DNA of 64,000 bases, taken from the NCBI GenBank assembly GCA_028877215.1, contig JAPPFJ010000005.1, positions 283,444 through 347,443 on the forward strand, given 5' to 3'. Positions within the stretch are counted from its first letter, which is position 1. Each line of letters starts with the position of its first letter. The position numbers and the translations under genes are program-made. The notes beneath the pieces were generated by a model. It worked only from the letters and a program-made list of their open reading frames with translations. It was not told the origin of the DNA and made no database searches. Below, one piece after another: positions 35,196 through 44,953 of the stretch. Origin of the DNA: Gemmatimonadota bacterium (lineage in GTDB: Bacteria; Latescibacterota; UBA2968; GCA-2709665).

Positions 35196-38100
35196 ATGTC
35201 ATTGCCCGAATTCTCGACGAAATATCCCGTGACGGTCGCTATGGCAACACTGACGGTAGCGCTTCTCGGCTGGATTTCGCTGGAGCGGCTGGACGTGGAT
35301 CTGTTGCCGGACCTGCGTTCGCCCGTGATCACCGTGGACCTGCGTTTTCCGGGCAAGACGCCCCGAGAGATGGAGGAACGATATGCGCAGCGCCTGGAAG
35401 GTGACATCGGCACGGTGCGACACGTCAAACGGGTACATTCCGTGTCACGCTCCGGGCAGGCCGTGGTAATCGCGGAATTTGAGTGGGACGCGGACATGGA
35501 TTTCGCCGTACTCGATGTGCAGAAGAAAGTGGCCCGGTACGCGTCGGACCCGGATATCACGAGCCTGGACGTTACACAGGAAGACCCACAGGCGTTGCCC
35601 GTGATGCGCCTCGCCGTATCGGGAGCGGACTGGCAGGATCCCGACGAATTACTGGGCAGGGTGGAGAACATCATTCGGCCCAAGCTTGAAGGGCTGTCCG
35701 GGGTGGCTTCGGTTGAAATCGAAGGGGGCGCCGAAAAAGAGATCCGCGTCACACTGGATTCCTATCTCCTGCAAGCATTTGGCGTTAATTCCGAGACGGT
35801 GGTCTCGCGGATTCGCGAGGCGAATTCGGATGTCTCCGGAGGAACGCTGAAGGACGGGCAGCGATCTTATCTGGTAAAGGGCCTGGGGCGCCTGACGGAT
35901 CTGGCTGACGTGAATAACCTGGTTGTGGGCGAGCGCAGGGGCGAATCGACGAACGGCGGAGAAGACGCTTCGACACACCGCGTGCCGGTCACGGTCAGCG
36001 ACGTGGGTAACGTAGCTCTGCAATACAAAGAGCGTGAAACCATCGTGCGCCTGGACGGTATGGAGTGCGTAGGGCTTTCGGTTTACAAGGAAGCCGGCTC
36101 GAATACCTCTTCAGTGGTCAACGGAGTCCTCCAGGAACTGGGAAGCCTGGAGGCCGATCTGGCCGGCATCCGGTTTACCGTGGTGGAGAACCAGGCGCGC
36201 TTTGTCGAACGCGCGGTAGATGAAGTGGAAGAGGCGGCCGTTATCGGCGCGTTGCTGGCCGTGGGCGTGCTGCTTGCCGCGCTCCGTCAATGGACGGCCA
36301 CGCTGGTGATCGGCCTTGCCATTCCGATTTCCGTCCTGGCAACCTTCACGCTGATGTATTTCCAGGGGTTGTCTCTGAACGTGATGACCCTCGGCGGTCT
36401 GGCGCTGGGCGCGGGCATGCTGGTGGATAACGCCATCGTCGTGATTGAAAACATCTACCGGCACCTCGAAAGTGGAGAAACCGCCGTGGAAGCCTCGGTG
36501 AATGGCGCCGGCGAGGTCGGGGTCGCGATTCTGGCTTCCACCCTGACGACGGTTTCCGTGTTTCTGCCGATCGTCTATCTTCAGGGGTTGGCCGGCGAAC
36601 TCTTCAAGGAACAGGCCTGGACGGTCGCGTTTTCACTGATTTCGTCTCTTGCCGTAGCGATGACGGTGGTCCCCATGTTGACCGCACGGCTCTTCAGTCG
36701 GTATCGGCGCAGAACCACCAGGGCCGCCGGGGCGCGGACGTTCAGGCTTTTTCTGGATGCGTCCCTAAACCATAAAGGCCGCACGATGGCGGTACTGGCA
36801 GTCTGCCTTCTGGCCGCCTTCTATATGGCCGCGTCCATCCATACGTCATTCATTCCCACGGAAGACGAAGGCGTACTTCACGTGGACCTCGCAATGCCGG
36901 AGGGCACAAGGCTCGAGTCAACAGACAGGGTGGCGAGGCGCGTGGCGGCAATTGCACAGGTGGTTGCCGGAGAGGAAGCGCGGCACATCTACTTGCGGGC
37001 GGGAACCGATCCGAACCGGTTCACGGCCGTGGGAGAACCCACAGGGCCGAACAGGGCCGAGCTGACGGTCGTCCTGGGCCCGCAAACGGACCGCCGGGGC
37101 GTCACTGAACTCACCGCCGCACTGGATGCAGCCCTTCTGGAAGTTCCGAACGTCAAGGTTAACTATCGACTGCATAAATCTGCGTTGGAAGGACTTGTAC
37201 GTGGAGGCGCCGCACCGGTCCAGGTCGAGGTCAGCGGTGAGAATCTGGTACTGCTTCGGGAGCTGACGGCAGACTTGAAACGGCGCATGGACGTGCTGTC
37301 GACAGTATATAATGTACGAACCAGCTTCCAGGACGGTCAGCCCGAGGTAGACGTCGTGCTGCGGCCGGACGTCACAGCCGCGTTCGGCCTTACCTCACAG
37401 AACCTCGTGCGTGAACTCGAGCGCAGACTGGGCGGCGAGGAAGCCGGAGAACTCTCCAAGGACCAGCGTGCGCGAACCATCCGGGTGGGGTTCGAAGACG
37501 TGGATCTTCGTGAGTTGGAACATGCGAGAATCGACGGCCCCGACGGGGCAATGCTCACGCTGGGAGACCTCGCCGACCTTCGCGTGGTCCAGGGTCCAAG
37601 AGAAATTCTGCGTGACGGTCAGCGCAGGGTGGGGAGGGTATCCGCTTTTCTGACCGAAGGCGTGGTCTTGAGCCAGGCGGCAACGCAGATCAGACAGGCG
37701 GTAAGTCAGATGGCCATTCCACACGGGTACCGGATAACCATAACCGGCGAGGAACGGGAGCGTGCCGAATCGTTCGGAGGCCTGCAATTCGCCCTTCTGC
37801 TTTCCGTGGTGCTCGTCTACATGGTCATGGCATCGCTCTTCGAGTCTCTGCTGCATCCGTTTACCGTGATGCTGACCGTGCCGCTGGCCGGCATCGGGGT
37901 GGTGTTCGCATTCTGGGGACTGGGAGAGGCTTTCGGTGTGATGGCTTTCATCGGAGCGATCATGCTGGGAGGCATCGCGGTCAACGACGCCATCATCCTG
38001 GTGGACCACATCAACCAGTTGCGGCGGAAAGCGGGCGATGTCAGGATGGCCGTCCTCCAGGGCGCGCAGGATCGTCTGCGTCCCATCCTGATGACCAGCG

Positions 38101-38279
38101 CCACGACCATTCTGGCACTGCTGCCCATGGCGGTGGGTGTCGGCGAAGGCGCCCGCCTACGGGCGCCGATGGCAGTGGCGGTTATCGGCGGATTGGTGAC
38201 GTCCACATTAATGACCCTGGTGGTGATTCCGGTCGTCTACGAAATGATCGAACGGCTCAGAAACAGGAGGACGGCGTGA
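35196..38279 (+). CDS. RND efflux pump inner-membrane permease
   Basis: 1,027 residues from ATG 35196. It has the HAE-type RND layout of 12 membrane helices with two large periplasmic loops. Visible motifs: the N-terminal helix after STKYPVTVAMATLTVALLG; porter region (DLRFPGKTPREMEERYAQ); and TM4 GAGMLVDNAIVVIEN, which keeps the first proton-relay Asp but has Asn in place of the second. TM10-11 has GGIAVNDAIILVDHIN and RLRPILMTSATTILALLPMA. It exports small molecules by proton antiport together with the adaptor upstream. Its stop codon overlaps the start of the RND-ABC fusion gene (GTGA). Confidence 0.94.
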   Translation: MSLPEFSTKYPVTVAMATLTVALLGWISLERLDVDLLPDLRSPVITVDLRFPGKTPREMEERYAQRLEGDIGTVRHVKRVHSVSRSGQAVVIAEFEWDADMDFAVLDVQKKVARYASDPDITSLDVTQEDPQALPVMRLAVSGADWQDPDELLGRVENIIRPKLEGLSGVASVEIEGGAEKEIRVTLDSYLLQAFGVNSETVVSRIREANSDVSGGTLKDGQRSYLVKGLGRLTDLADVNNLVVGERRGESTNGGEDASTHRVPVTVSDVGNVALQYKERETIVRLDGMECVGLSVYKEAGSNTSSVVNGVLQELGSLEADLAGIRFTVVENQARFVERAVDEVEEAAVIGALLAVGVLLAALRQWTATLVIGLAIPISVLATFTLMYFQGLSLNVMTLGGLALGAGMLVDNAIVVIENIYRHLESGETAVEASVNGAGEVGVAILASTLTTVSVFLPIVYLQGLAGELFKEQAWTVAFSLISSLAVAMTVVPMLTARLFSRYRRRTTRAAGARTFRLFLDASLNHKGRTMAVLAVCLLAAFYMAASIHTSFIPTEDEGVLHVDLAMPEGTRLESTDRVARRVAAIAQVVAGEEARHIYLRAGTDPNRFTAVGEPTGPNRAELTVVLGPQTDRRGVTELTAALDAALLEVPNVKVNYRLHKSALEGLVRGGAAPVQVEVSGENLVLLRELTADLKRRMDVLSTVYNVRTSFQDGQPEVDVVLRPDVTAAFGLTSQNLVRELERRLGGEEAGELSKDQRARTIRVGFEDVDLRELEHARIDGPDGAMLTLGDLADLRVVQGPREILRDGQRRVGRVSAFLTEGVVLSQAATQIRQAVSQMAIPHGYRITITGEERERAESFGGLQFALLLSVVLVYMVMASLFESLLHPFTVMLTVPLAGIGVVFAFWGLGEAFGVMAFIGAIMLGGIAVNDAIILVDHINQLRRKAGDVRMAVLQGAQDRLRPILMTSATTILALLPMAVGVGEGARLRAPMAVAVIGGLVTSTLMTLVVIPVVYEMIERLRNRRTA

Positions 38280-41200
38280 TTCTCCCCGATCTTGCGGTCC
38301 GGCGGCCGGTCACGACGTCCATGTTCTTCGCCGCGTTCGCCATATTGGGGGTCGTGTCGTGGACGAGGCTCCCCATACAGCTTTTTCCGGAGCTGATCTT
38401 TCCGGAGGTATATGTTACGCTGACGCTGCAGGGGGCCTCTCCGGAACAGGTAGAGAGAGATCTGCTGATTCCCGTAGAAGGCGAGATCGGCAAACTCGAC
38501 GGCGTCCAGGAGATGGAGTCGTTCGCGATGGCAAACAGGGGGGGTGTCCGGGTATCCTACGCCCCCGATGTGGATATGAAATTCGCCCTGCTTCAGCTGC
38601 AGAGCAACCTGAACCGATTGCAGGCATCGCTGCCCGAACGCACGCAGACCGATGTACGGAGGTTCGATTCGACCGATCTCAGCAGCAGCATTATGGAGCT
38701 TCACGTGCTTGCCGACTGGGACCTGAACCAGTTGCGGGAGTTCACGGAGGAAAAGATCCGACCCGAACTGGAGTCTGTCGACGGCGTCGTGAACGTATCC
38801 GTATTGGGCGGGCGCCGCAGCGCGGTCGAAATCGTCCTGGATCCGTTCCTGCTGGAGGCGCACGGCCTTTCGACGGGCCAGGTACGGACACGCCTTAACA
38901 GCCACAACCGGAGACGTGAGTACCTGGGTCGGGTATACGACGGGAACCGGGCCTATTCCGTTAGCATTCAGGGACAGTTTACGGACCTGCACCAGATTCG
39001 CAATCTCGTCTTGAACGAGGACGGCACGCTCAGGTTGGGCGACGTCTCGCGGATCAGGCACGGACTTCAGGAGCAGGCCGATCGGCACAGAGTCAACGGC
39101 AAACCTTCTGTGGGCGTGCGCGTCCAGAAGGACGACGACGCGAATCTGATCGAAGTGGCCGCTGACGTGGAAGCCGCCATTGGCCGGCTGAATCGGAATC
39201 TCGAGAGTGAGGGTGTGGAACTGGGCGTGAGTTCCTCCCAGGCCGATCTGATGACGGGGGCGCTCTCCACACTGAAACAGGCGGCCATCGTCGGTGCCGT
39301 GCTCGGACTCATCGTACTCTTTCTGTTTCTTCGTAACCTGCGTTTTGTCTCGGTCCTCCTGCTGGCCATCCCGGTCTCCCTCCTGATGACCTTTAATCTG
39401 ATGTACCTGGGCGGGCTGTCCGTCAACGTGCTGTCGCTTTGCGGTCTCGCACTTGCGATGGGAATGCTCGCGGACAACGGCATCGTGGTGATGGAGAATA
39501 TCTTCAAACACTACGAACGAGGAAAGTCGCCCGCTCGCGCGGCACGGGACGGGGCATCCGAAGTCGGGCGCGCGGTGATCGCGGCGACAGCAACCACCGT
39601 AACCGCATTCCTGCCGGTTCTGTTCATCGAAAGCGACGCACGGGACCTGCTGCGTGAACTCGCGTTGTCCATGGCGTTTCCGCTTCTGGCTTCGCTGCTG
39701 GTGGCGCTTACGCTTGTGCCCGCCCTCGCCGTCCGCGCATTGAGCAGCGAGGTCCGGCAGCCGCCGGACGTCCGTGGCCTGCTCGAACGGTATACCTTGC
39801 TGTTGAAAGCCGCATTGCGGCACCGTGCATCTGTGGTCCTGGTGGTCGGCGCCGCCCTTGCGCTGACACTCGTCCTGGCCTTCTTCTACCTGCTTCAACA
39901 ACAGGTACGGAGGGAGGAGACGCGCTTTACGGTTTACGTGAATCTGCCGGAAGGCGCAACGCTGGATGCCACGGATGACGTCGTGAAACAGGTGGAGGAA
40001 TCCGTACGGGACGTGCCCGGCCTGGATCGCTTTACGACGTCGGTCCGGGAGGCCGAGGCCGACGTAAACGTCCTGCTGCAAAACCGTTCCGGGCGGCCCG
40101 GTGGTATCTCGCTGGATGAAATCAAGGAACAGCTGGACGAGAAACTGCAGAATGTACAGGGAGGTGTCGTGGGATACGAACCCAGACCCAGGGCGGGAAG
40201 GGGCGGCCGTGGGCAGGGGATAGGTCAACGCCGGCGGCGCAGTTCCGGAGGGTTCGATCTGACCGGAACCACGCCTGCCGAGCAGGTCGTGGTACGCGGA
40301 TACGACTTTACGATACTGACGATGATCGCGAACGACGTGTCATACCGGCTTGAGGAACTCGAGGAGGTGGATGCCAACAGCGTACGTGCCGACGCCGAAC
40401 GGAGTTCGCCCGAGGTCCAGGTGATTCCCGACGCGTCGGCCCTGTTCGACAGGCGGCTCGACGCGCGGGAGGTCCTTGCTGCAATGGGTGACACCCGATG
40501 GGACGGGTTCCGAACGACTGTTCCGTTTCTGCTGCCCGACGCCACCGAGATACCCATCGAAGTGCGAACGATCGAAGAGGAGGACCGTGACCGCTACGGG
40601 CTGTCTGAGTTCCGGCGTTCGCGCATTCTGAACCAGGACGGCCACTACGTACCTCTGAACGAAGTCGCGCGGGTTCGGACGGACGAGGGCAGAAGCAGCC
40701 TGTTGCGGACCGACCAGACACGCCGGCTCGTGGTTTCGTACAGGTTTCCGTCGGAAGTCCTGGATTCTCAACCACGATTGGATCTTGCGAGGAGGGCGGT
40801 GCGCACGACGCTGCAGGACATGCTGCTTCCCGAGGGTTATTCGATCGAAGTCATCGAGGCACACGAGGAGATGATTTACTATTGGATGATGGCAATAGCC
40901 GCGGTACTCATCTATATGATTCTGGCCTCGCTGTTTGAATCTCTCTCCTCTCCGATAATCATCCTGTGTACGCTTCCGCCCGCGGCCATCGGCTCCTGCT
41001 GGGCGCTGATGATGTCAGGCACGGGCCTGAGCCAGCAGGAGGGTCCCATGGCGCTCCTGGGCTTCATCGTCCTGCTTGGTATTGCGGTGAATAACGGGAT
41101 TATCCTGATCGACGCCGTCGGTGTGCTCAGATCCCGATTCGGCTATCGTCGGGAACGCGCCGTACTGGCGGCCGCGAGATCCCGTGTACGACCCATCCTG

Positions 41201-42988
41201 ATGACAACGGCCACGACGCTGCTGGGCGTTCTTCCTCTGGCGCTGGAATTCGGCGGCGATTTTGAGATCTGGCCACCTTTCGCAATCACGGTTCTGGGCG
41301 GTTTGTCGGTCTCCATGGTGTCCACGCTGATCCTGATTCCAGTCGTATATATGGGACTGGATCAGATCGGAGACTGGCTTGCAGACATGGGGTTAATCGG
41401 CGTCGCGCTCTCGCTGCTGGCCACGGCCGTGGCCGGCTACGGCATATATGTCCGATATGAAAGTATCTTCTGGGCAAGCCTGTCGATAATACCACTCTGG
41501 ATTGTCTTTTTGACGGGGGTGTGGATCATCCAGAAGGTACATCGCTCGCGAGTAGTCGCCCGCCGCATGTCGAGCGCCGTACACGCCATTCAGTTGAGAA
41601 ACCTAACCAAGATTTACGGCGCGCCCGGGCGATTCGTGCGGGAGTGGGCGCGTGATGAGCGCCGACGCGGGCGGCTGATGAAAACAGGTCTGGATCCGCA
41701 GGACCGCAAGGCGGTTCGCGATGCACTCTTCTGGAAGCTGCCTTTGCTTGCGCTGTTGTCGTTATTCACCGTCTATTTCGAAGACGAAATCTGGGTCTAT
41801 CTGCACGCGCTGGCGCTCGCCTTTATGGCGGCCCACGTGGGTCGATGTATCGGAGACCTCCGGCAATGGCACCTGCCGGCGCCGTTCGCTCCCATTGTCA
41901 GACTGCTTGACAAAGTCATTCTTCCACTGACGCTTATCGCCTATGTGCACTGGCGACTGGACCTGCTTTCGGTCACGCTTGCCACATTCGGACTGTGGGC
42001 CGCCTATCGTGTGGCGCGTTGGCTCGCTGACAGGGTGCGGAAAGGCGAGATCGATCCCGATGACCTGTCCGGACGTCTCGCGCGTCTCCGTGGGTGGTTC
42101 TATCGGATGGCCTCTGCCCTGCCTCTCGTCGGCGTTCCGCGGCCGGAATTCCGGGCGCTGGCGGGCGTCAACCTGGAAATCGGCAGGGGGATGTTCGGGC
42201 TCCTGGGCCCGAATGGCGCCGGCAAGACCACGTTAATGCGTATTCTTTGCCGGGTACTCGAACCCAGCTTCGGTTCCATTCTGATCGACGGCCGGAACAT
42301 CCTGAATACGGGTTCGATCCACGGACTGATTGGATACCTGCCGCAGCATTTCGGAAACTATGGACACCTTACCGCATACGAGTTTCTGGAATACAGGGCA
42401 CTGCTCGAGGGATTCAAGGACCGGACCAACCGCGACAAAAGGGTGACCGAATCTCTGGAGCAGGTCAATCTGGTCGAACGAAAAGACGATCCGATCGGCT
42501 CATTTTCAGGCGGGATGAAGCAGCGCCTCGGCATTGCGCAAACCCTCCTGCACGCCCCGTTGATCGTCGTGGTTGACGAACCCACGGCAGGGCTCGACCC
42601 GCTGGAGCGCATCCGGTTTCGTAACCTGCTCGCCAGGTTGAGCCAGGATCGGATCGTCATTTTTTCCACGCATATCGTGGAAGACATCTCGGGAAGCTGC
42701 AATCGGCTGGCGGTACTGGACGAGGGACGTCTTCTGTATACGGGAACGCCGGAGGAGATGAGGAATCTGGCGGCGGGGCGGGTGTGGGAAGCGGTGGTTT
42801 CGGACGGGCGTTTTTCTGAAATGGAGGAAGAACTGAGGCTCATATCGCGCCAGCGAACGCCTGACGGCGTCCGGATGCGGTTCCTGTCGGATCGCGCACC
42901 GGTTGGCGTCGGCGGGCGGCCCGTGGATCCAACCCTGGAAGACGCGTACCTGTACCTGCTTGGCGGAGGGGAGGTACAGCCGTGCTGA
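38276..42988 (+). CDS. RND permease fused to an ABC ATPase domain
   Basis: 1,570 residues; GTG 38276 has AGGAGG just upstream and overlaps the previous stop. Residues about 1-1030 are a complete RND pump (RRPVTTSMFFAAFAILG, TM4 LAMGMLADNGIVVMEN, TM10-11 LLGIAVNNGIILIDAVG and RVRPILMTTATTLLGVLPLA). Two extra helices follow. An ABC domain begins at about 1104 (IQLRNLTKIYGAPG, A-loop Tyr), is interrupted by about 175 residues with about four membrane helices, and resumes near 1292. It then has Walker A GPNGAGKT (1311), Q-loop YLPQHFG, signature SFSGGMKQR (1409), Walker B VVVDEPTAG (about 1433) and H-loop STHIVED. All ATPase motifs are intact. The frame is continuous and codon use is uniform, so this is a real fusion. 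The next gene supplies an ABC-2 permease. Confidence 0.92.
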   Translation: MILPDLAVRRPVTTSMFFAAFAILGVVSWTRLPIQLFPELIFPEVYVTLTLQGASPEQVERDLLIPVEGEIGKLDGVQEMESFAMANRGGVRVSYAPDVDMKFALLQLQSNLNRLQASLPERTQTDVRRFDSTDLSSSIMELHVLADWDLNQLREFTEEKIRPELESVDGVVNVSVLGGRRSAVEIVLDPFLLEAHGLSTGQVRTRLNSHNRRREYLGRVYDGNRAYSVSIQGQFTDLHQIRNLVLNEDGTLRLGDVSRIRHGLQEQADRHRVNGKPSVGVRVQKDDDANLIEVAADVEAAIGRLNRNLESEGVELGVSSSQADLMTGALSTLKQAAIVGAVLGLIVLFLFLRNLRFVSVLLLAIPVSLLMTFNLMYLGGLSVNVLSLCGLALAMGMLADNGIVVMENIFKHYERGKSPARAARDGASEVGRAVIAATATTVTAFLPVLFIESDARDLLRELALSMAFPLLASLLVALTLVPALAVRALSSEVRQPPDVRGLLERYTLLLKAALRHRASVVLVVGAALALTLVLAFFYLLQQQVRREETRFTVYVNLPEGATLDATDDVVKQVEESVRDVPGLDRFTTSVREAEADVNVLLQNRSGRPGGISLDEIKEQLDEKLQNVQGGVVGYEPRPRAGRGGRGQGIGQRRRRSSGGFDLTGTTPAEQVVVRGYDFTILTMIANDVSYRLEELEEVDANSVRADAERSSPEVQVIPDASALFDRRLDAREVLAAMGDTRWDGFRTTVPFLLPDATEIPIEVRTIEEEDRDRYGLSEFRRSRILNQDGHYVPLNEVARVRTDEGRSSLLRTDQTRRLVVSYRFPSEVLDSQPRLDLARRAVRTTLQDMLLPEGYSIEVIEAHEEMIYYWMMAIAAVLIYMILASLFESLSSPIIILCTLPPAAIGSCWALMMSGTGLSQQEGPMALLGFIVLLGIAVNNGIILIDAVGVLRSRFGYRRERAVLAAARSRVRPILMTTATTLLGVLPLALEFGGDFEIWPPFAITVLGGLSVSMVSTLILIPVVYMGLDQIGDWLADMGLIGVALSLLATAVAGYGIYVRYESIFWASLSIIPLWIVFLTGVWIIQKVHRSRVVARRMSSAVHAIQLRNLTKIYGAPGRFVREWARDERRRGRLMKTGLDPQDRKAVRDALFWKLPLLALLSLFTVYFEDEIWVYLHALALAFMAAHVGRCIGDLRQWHLPAPFAPIVRLLDKVILPLTLIAYVHWRLDLLSVTLATFGLWAAYRVARWLADRVRKGEIDPDDLSGRLARLRGWFYRMASALPLVGVPRPEFRALAGVNLEIGRGMFGLLGPNGAGKTTLMRILCRVLEPSFGSILIDGRNILNTGSIHGLIGYLPQHFGNYGHLTAYEFLEYRALLEGFKDRTNRDKRVTESLEQVNLVERKDDPIGSFSGGMKQRLGIAQTLLHAPLIVVVDEPTAGLDPLERIRFRNLLARLSQDRIVIFSTHIVEDISGSCNRLAVLDEGRLLYTGTPEEMRNLAAGRVWEAVVSDGRFSEMEEELRLISRQRTPDGVRMRFLSDRAPVGVGGRPVDPTLEDAYLYLLGGGEVQPC

Positions 42989-43704
42989 ACTGGCGGGAAT
43001 TGCTGTTGACCACCTGGCGGCTCTATCGCCTGAGCTGCCGGATCATCTTCTACAGGAAGTTGACGTTCATGGCCATCGGCGTGCTTGTCTATTACGTCGC
43101 CATGTACGCATTTGCAGTCTGGCGTCCCGACGAAGGATTCGGCGTATCGCGGGCGCTCAACGTTCTGGTTGAGATCCCCGGAATCGCCCTTGCCATTTAT
43201 CTGACGATGGATCTTGTCGCGGGCGAACGTGACAGGAGTACACTGGAAACGCTGTTCAGCACAACGTCGTCGCACTACCGGATATGGACGATTCGGATGG
43301 TGGGGGTCTATCTGGTGCTGGCGGGAACCCTTATGGGAATGACGGTCGTCGCCTATTTCGTTTTCGCGGAACTGCCGATTTTCCGGGGTGCGTTGAATGC
43401 CTTTCTGCCGGCGTGTTTTGCGGCGGGGCTAACGTTTTACTTTTCCGTACTCTGTCGAAGCGGAAACGCGGCCGCGATGCTGGCTACGGGCGTAATGGCC
43501 CTGGCTCTGATCATCTCGGAATCAATGCCCGATTCACCCTTCGTGCTTTTTCTGGATTCGTTCGATCCCCCGGTGGGAATGGAAGACACGTTGTGGGGCG
43601 ACCGCGTACTGCTGAATCGCATGGCGGTCGCGCTGCTGTCGGGCCTGCTGCTCTTTATCGGCCTTCGCAAGATGGAAGCCAGGGAAAGATTGGTATCTTC
43701 GTAG
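42982..43704 (+). CDS. ABC-2 type transporter permease
   Basis: 240 residues. GTG 42982 overlaps the end of the RND-ABC gene by seven bases, with GGAGGGGAGG upstream, implying translational coupling. About six hydrophobic helices (LTFMAIGVLVYYVAMYAFAV, ALNVLVEIPGIALAIYLTM, GVYLVLAGTLMGMTVVAYFV, FAAGLTFYFSVLC, AAAMLATGVMALALIISE, VALLSGLLLFIGLR) and the cytosolic AGERDRSTLETLFS segment typical of ABC-2 permeases. It is the natural membrane partner of the ABC domain carried by the preceding protein. Substrate unknown. It is the last gene of the export locus. Confidence 0.88.
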   Translation: MLNWRELLLTTWRLYRLSCRIIFYRKLTFMAIGVLVYYVAMYAFAVWRPDEGFGVSRALNVLVEIPGIALAIYLTMDLVAGERDRSTLETLFSTTSSHYRIWTIRMVGVYLVLAGTLMGMTVVAYFVFAELPIFRGALNAFLPACFAAGLTFYFSVLCRSGNAAAMLATGVMALALIISESMPDSPFVLFLDSFDPPVGMEDTLWGDRVLLNRMAVALLSGLLLFIGLRKMEARERLVSS

Positions 43705-43810
43705 GTTTGCGCTGCCCTGCCCGTGATAGACCCGTGGCCATACCGCTTCAGACCCTCCGCATCGCCGATCCCGGTTCGCGGACGCCGTGCCGCTCGCGCT
43801 CCTGCACGAT

Positions 43811-44953
43811 CTATTCCCTGCTGACATCCAATCGGACTTTCCTGGGCACGACGTTTACGACCGTCAGGTCTGTCCCGTGCCTTACCGACTCGGTGCCGAA
43901 TTCATAGGTTCTGCGTCCGAACCTCACGTAACTGGCGTCGATAACGAGTTGAAAGTCGTCCACGGGCGCCAGCAGGATTGCACGGCGCGGGCCCTTTACG
44001 GTGACGTCTACAACGGCGGGTGTAACGCCCTTCAACGTGTAGCCACGCGGCAGATTCTCCACGCCGACCTTCACTTCGTACGTCGTTTCCCGGACCGCCG
44101 CGCCGGGTACCAGAAACATCCACGCGCAGAACGCCAGCGCGAGTGAGAGCAACCCCTCCGAAAGACGCCGCACCAGCCGGCCCCGTCCGTTTTTCCGACC
44201 GCCGGCGACCACGTGCTGCGCATGTTCCTGCAACCTGGACAGAAGTTCAACGGGGTCGCCTACGACTTCCAGCACTCCCTGTTGCGCCACGGAGATGGTG
44301 CCGCGCTCCTCGGAAACAACGAGGCACAGGGCATCGCTGCGTTCGGCCAGCCCGAGCGCAGCGGCGTGGCGGGTGCCTCCCGCGCCGAGTTCGGTGCGGT
44401 TTTCCGAAAGGGGCAGATGTACGGCGAAACGCTCCAGTTGGTCATCTTTCATCACCAGAGCCCCGTCGTGGCCCGCCGATGACGTGCCGAACAGGCTGTC
44501 GATCAGCTCTTCACTGATATTGGCATGTAGCGCGATCCCGCCCTGCAGAAGCCTGTCCAGAGGCTCCCGCCCGGGCAGGACCACGAGGGCGCCCCGCCGC
44601 TTCACCGCCAGCTGATGAATCGCACGAACCAGCACCGCCAGGCTGCCTCCTCGGGGCCGGGATACCCGTCTGCCGAGGCCCAGCGCCGCAATCTGTTCGA
44701 ACAGCCGCCGGAGGTCGTCCTGAAATACAACGACAAGCAGCACAACCAGCACCGCGAAAAAACCCTGGAATATCCACGCCGTCAGCTGCAGTTCGAATTG
44801 CCGGGCCAGCAGATAGAAGACGCCCAGAAACGCCAGCCCCACAAGCGCCATTCGCGCGTGCATTCTCCGTGTCCAGGCAAGCAGGCCCCAGATCAATACA
44901 CCCACGACCGCTACGTCCACCAGATCGGCAAATGCGATGTCCATTAACGCCAT
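43811..44953 (-). CDS. cdaA: CdaA-type diadenylate cyclase fused to a YbbR domain
   Basis: 380 residues from ATG 44953. Three N-terminal membrane helices (VDVAVVGVLIWGLLAW, MALVGLAFLGVFYLLA, GFFAVLVVLLVVVFQ) precede the DAC domain (about 95-240): the DGA motif in GHDGALVMKD and GTRHAAALGLAE, then LVVSEERGTIS. DAC domains make cyclic di-AMP from two ATP. The canonical RHR motif reads RHA here, so activity is not certain. After another membrane helix (LSLALAFCAWMFLVPGA) comes a YbbR domain (VKVGVENLPRGYTLKGVTP). In Firmicutes CdaA and the YbbR-containing CdaR are separate neighbouring genes; here they are one chain. Confidence 0.88.
   Translation of the reverse strand: MALMDIAFADLVDVAVVGVLIWGLLAWTRRMHARMALVGLAFLGVFYLLARQFELQLTAWIFQGFFAVLVVLLVVVFQDDLRRLFEQIAALGLGRRVSRPRGGSLAVLVRAIHQLAVKRRGALVVLPGREPLDRLLQGGIALHANISEELIDSLFGTSSAGHDGALVMKDDQLERFAVHLPLSENRTELGAGGTRHAAALGLAERSDALCLVVSEERGTISVAQQGVLEVVGDPVELLSRLQEHAQHVVAGGRKNGRGRLVRRLSEGLLSLALAFCAWMFLVPGAAVRETTYEVKVGVENLPRGYTLKGVTPAVVDVTVKGPRRAILLAPVDDFQLVIDASYVRFGRRTYEFGTESVRHGTDLTVVNVVPRKVRLDVSRE

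Noticed and set aside
38237..40228. 663-codon minus-strand open frame opposite the RND-ABC gene
   Set aside because: Antisense shadow; rich in His, Gln and Arg with no domain.
38276..42988. Two genes joined by sequencing error
   Set aside because: No ribosome site or start codon fits an independent ABC gene near residue 1104, and the frame and composition are even throughout; still worth confirming with homologues.
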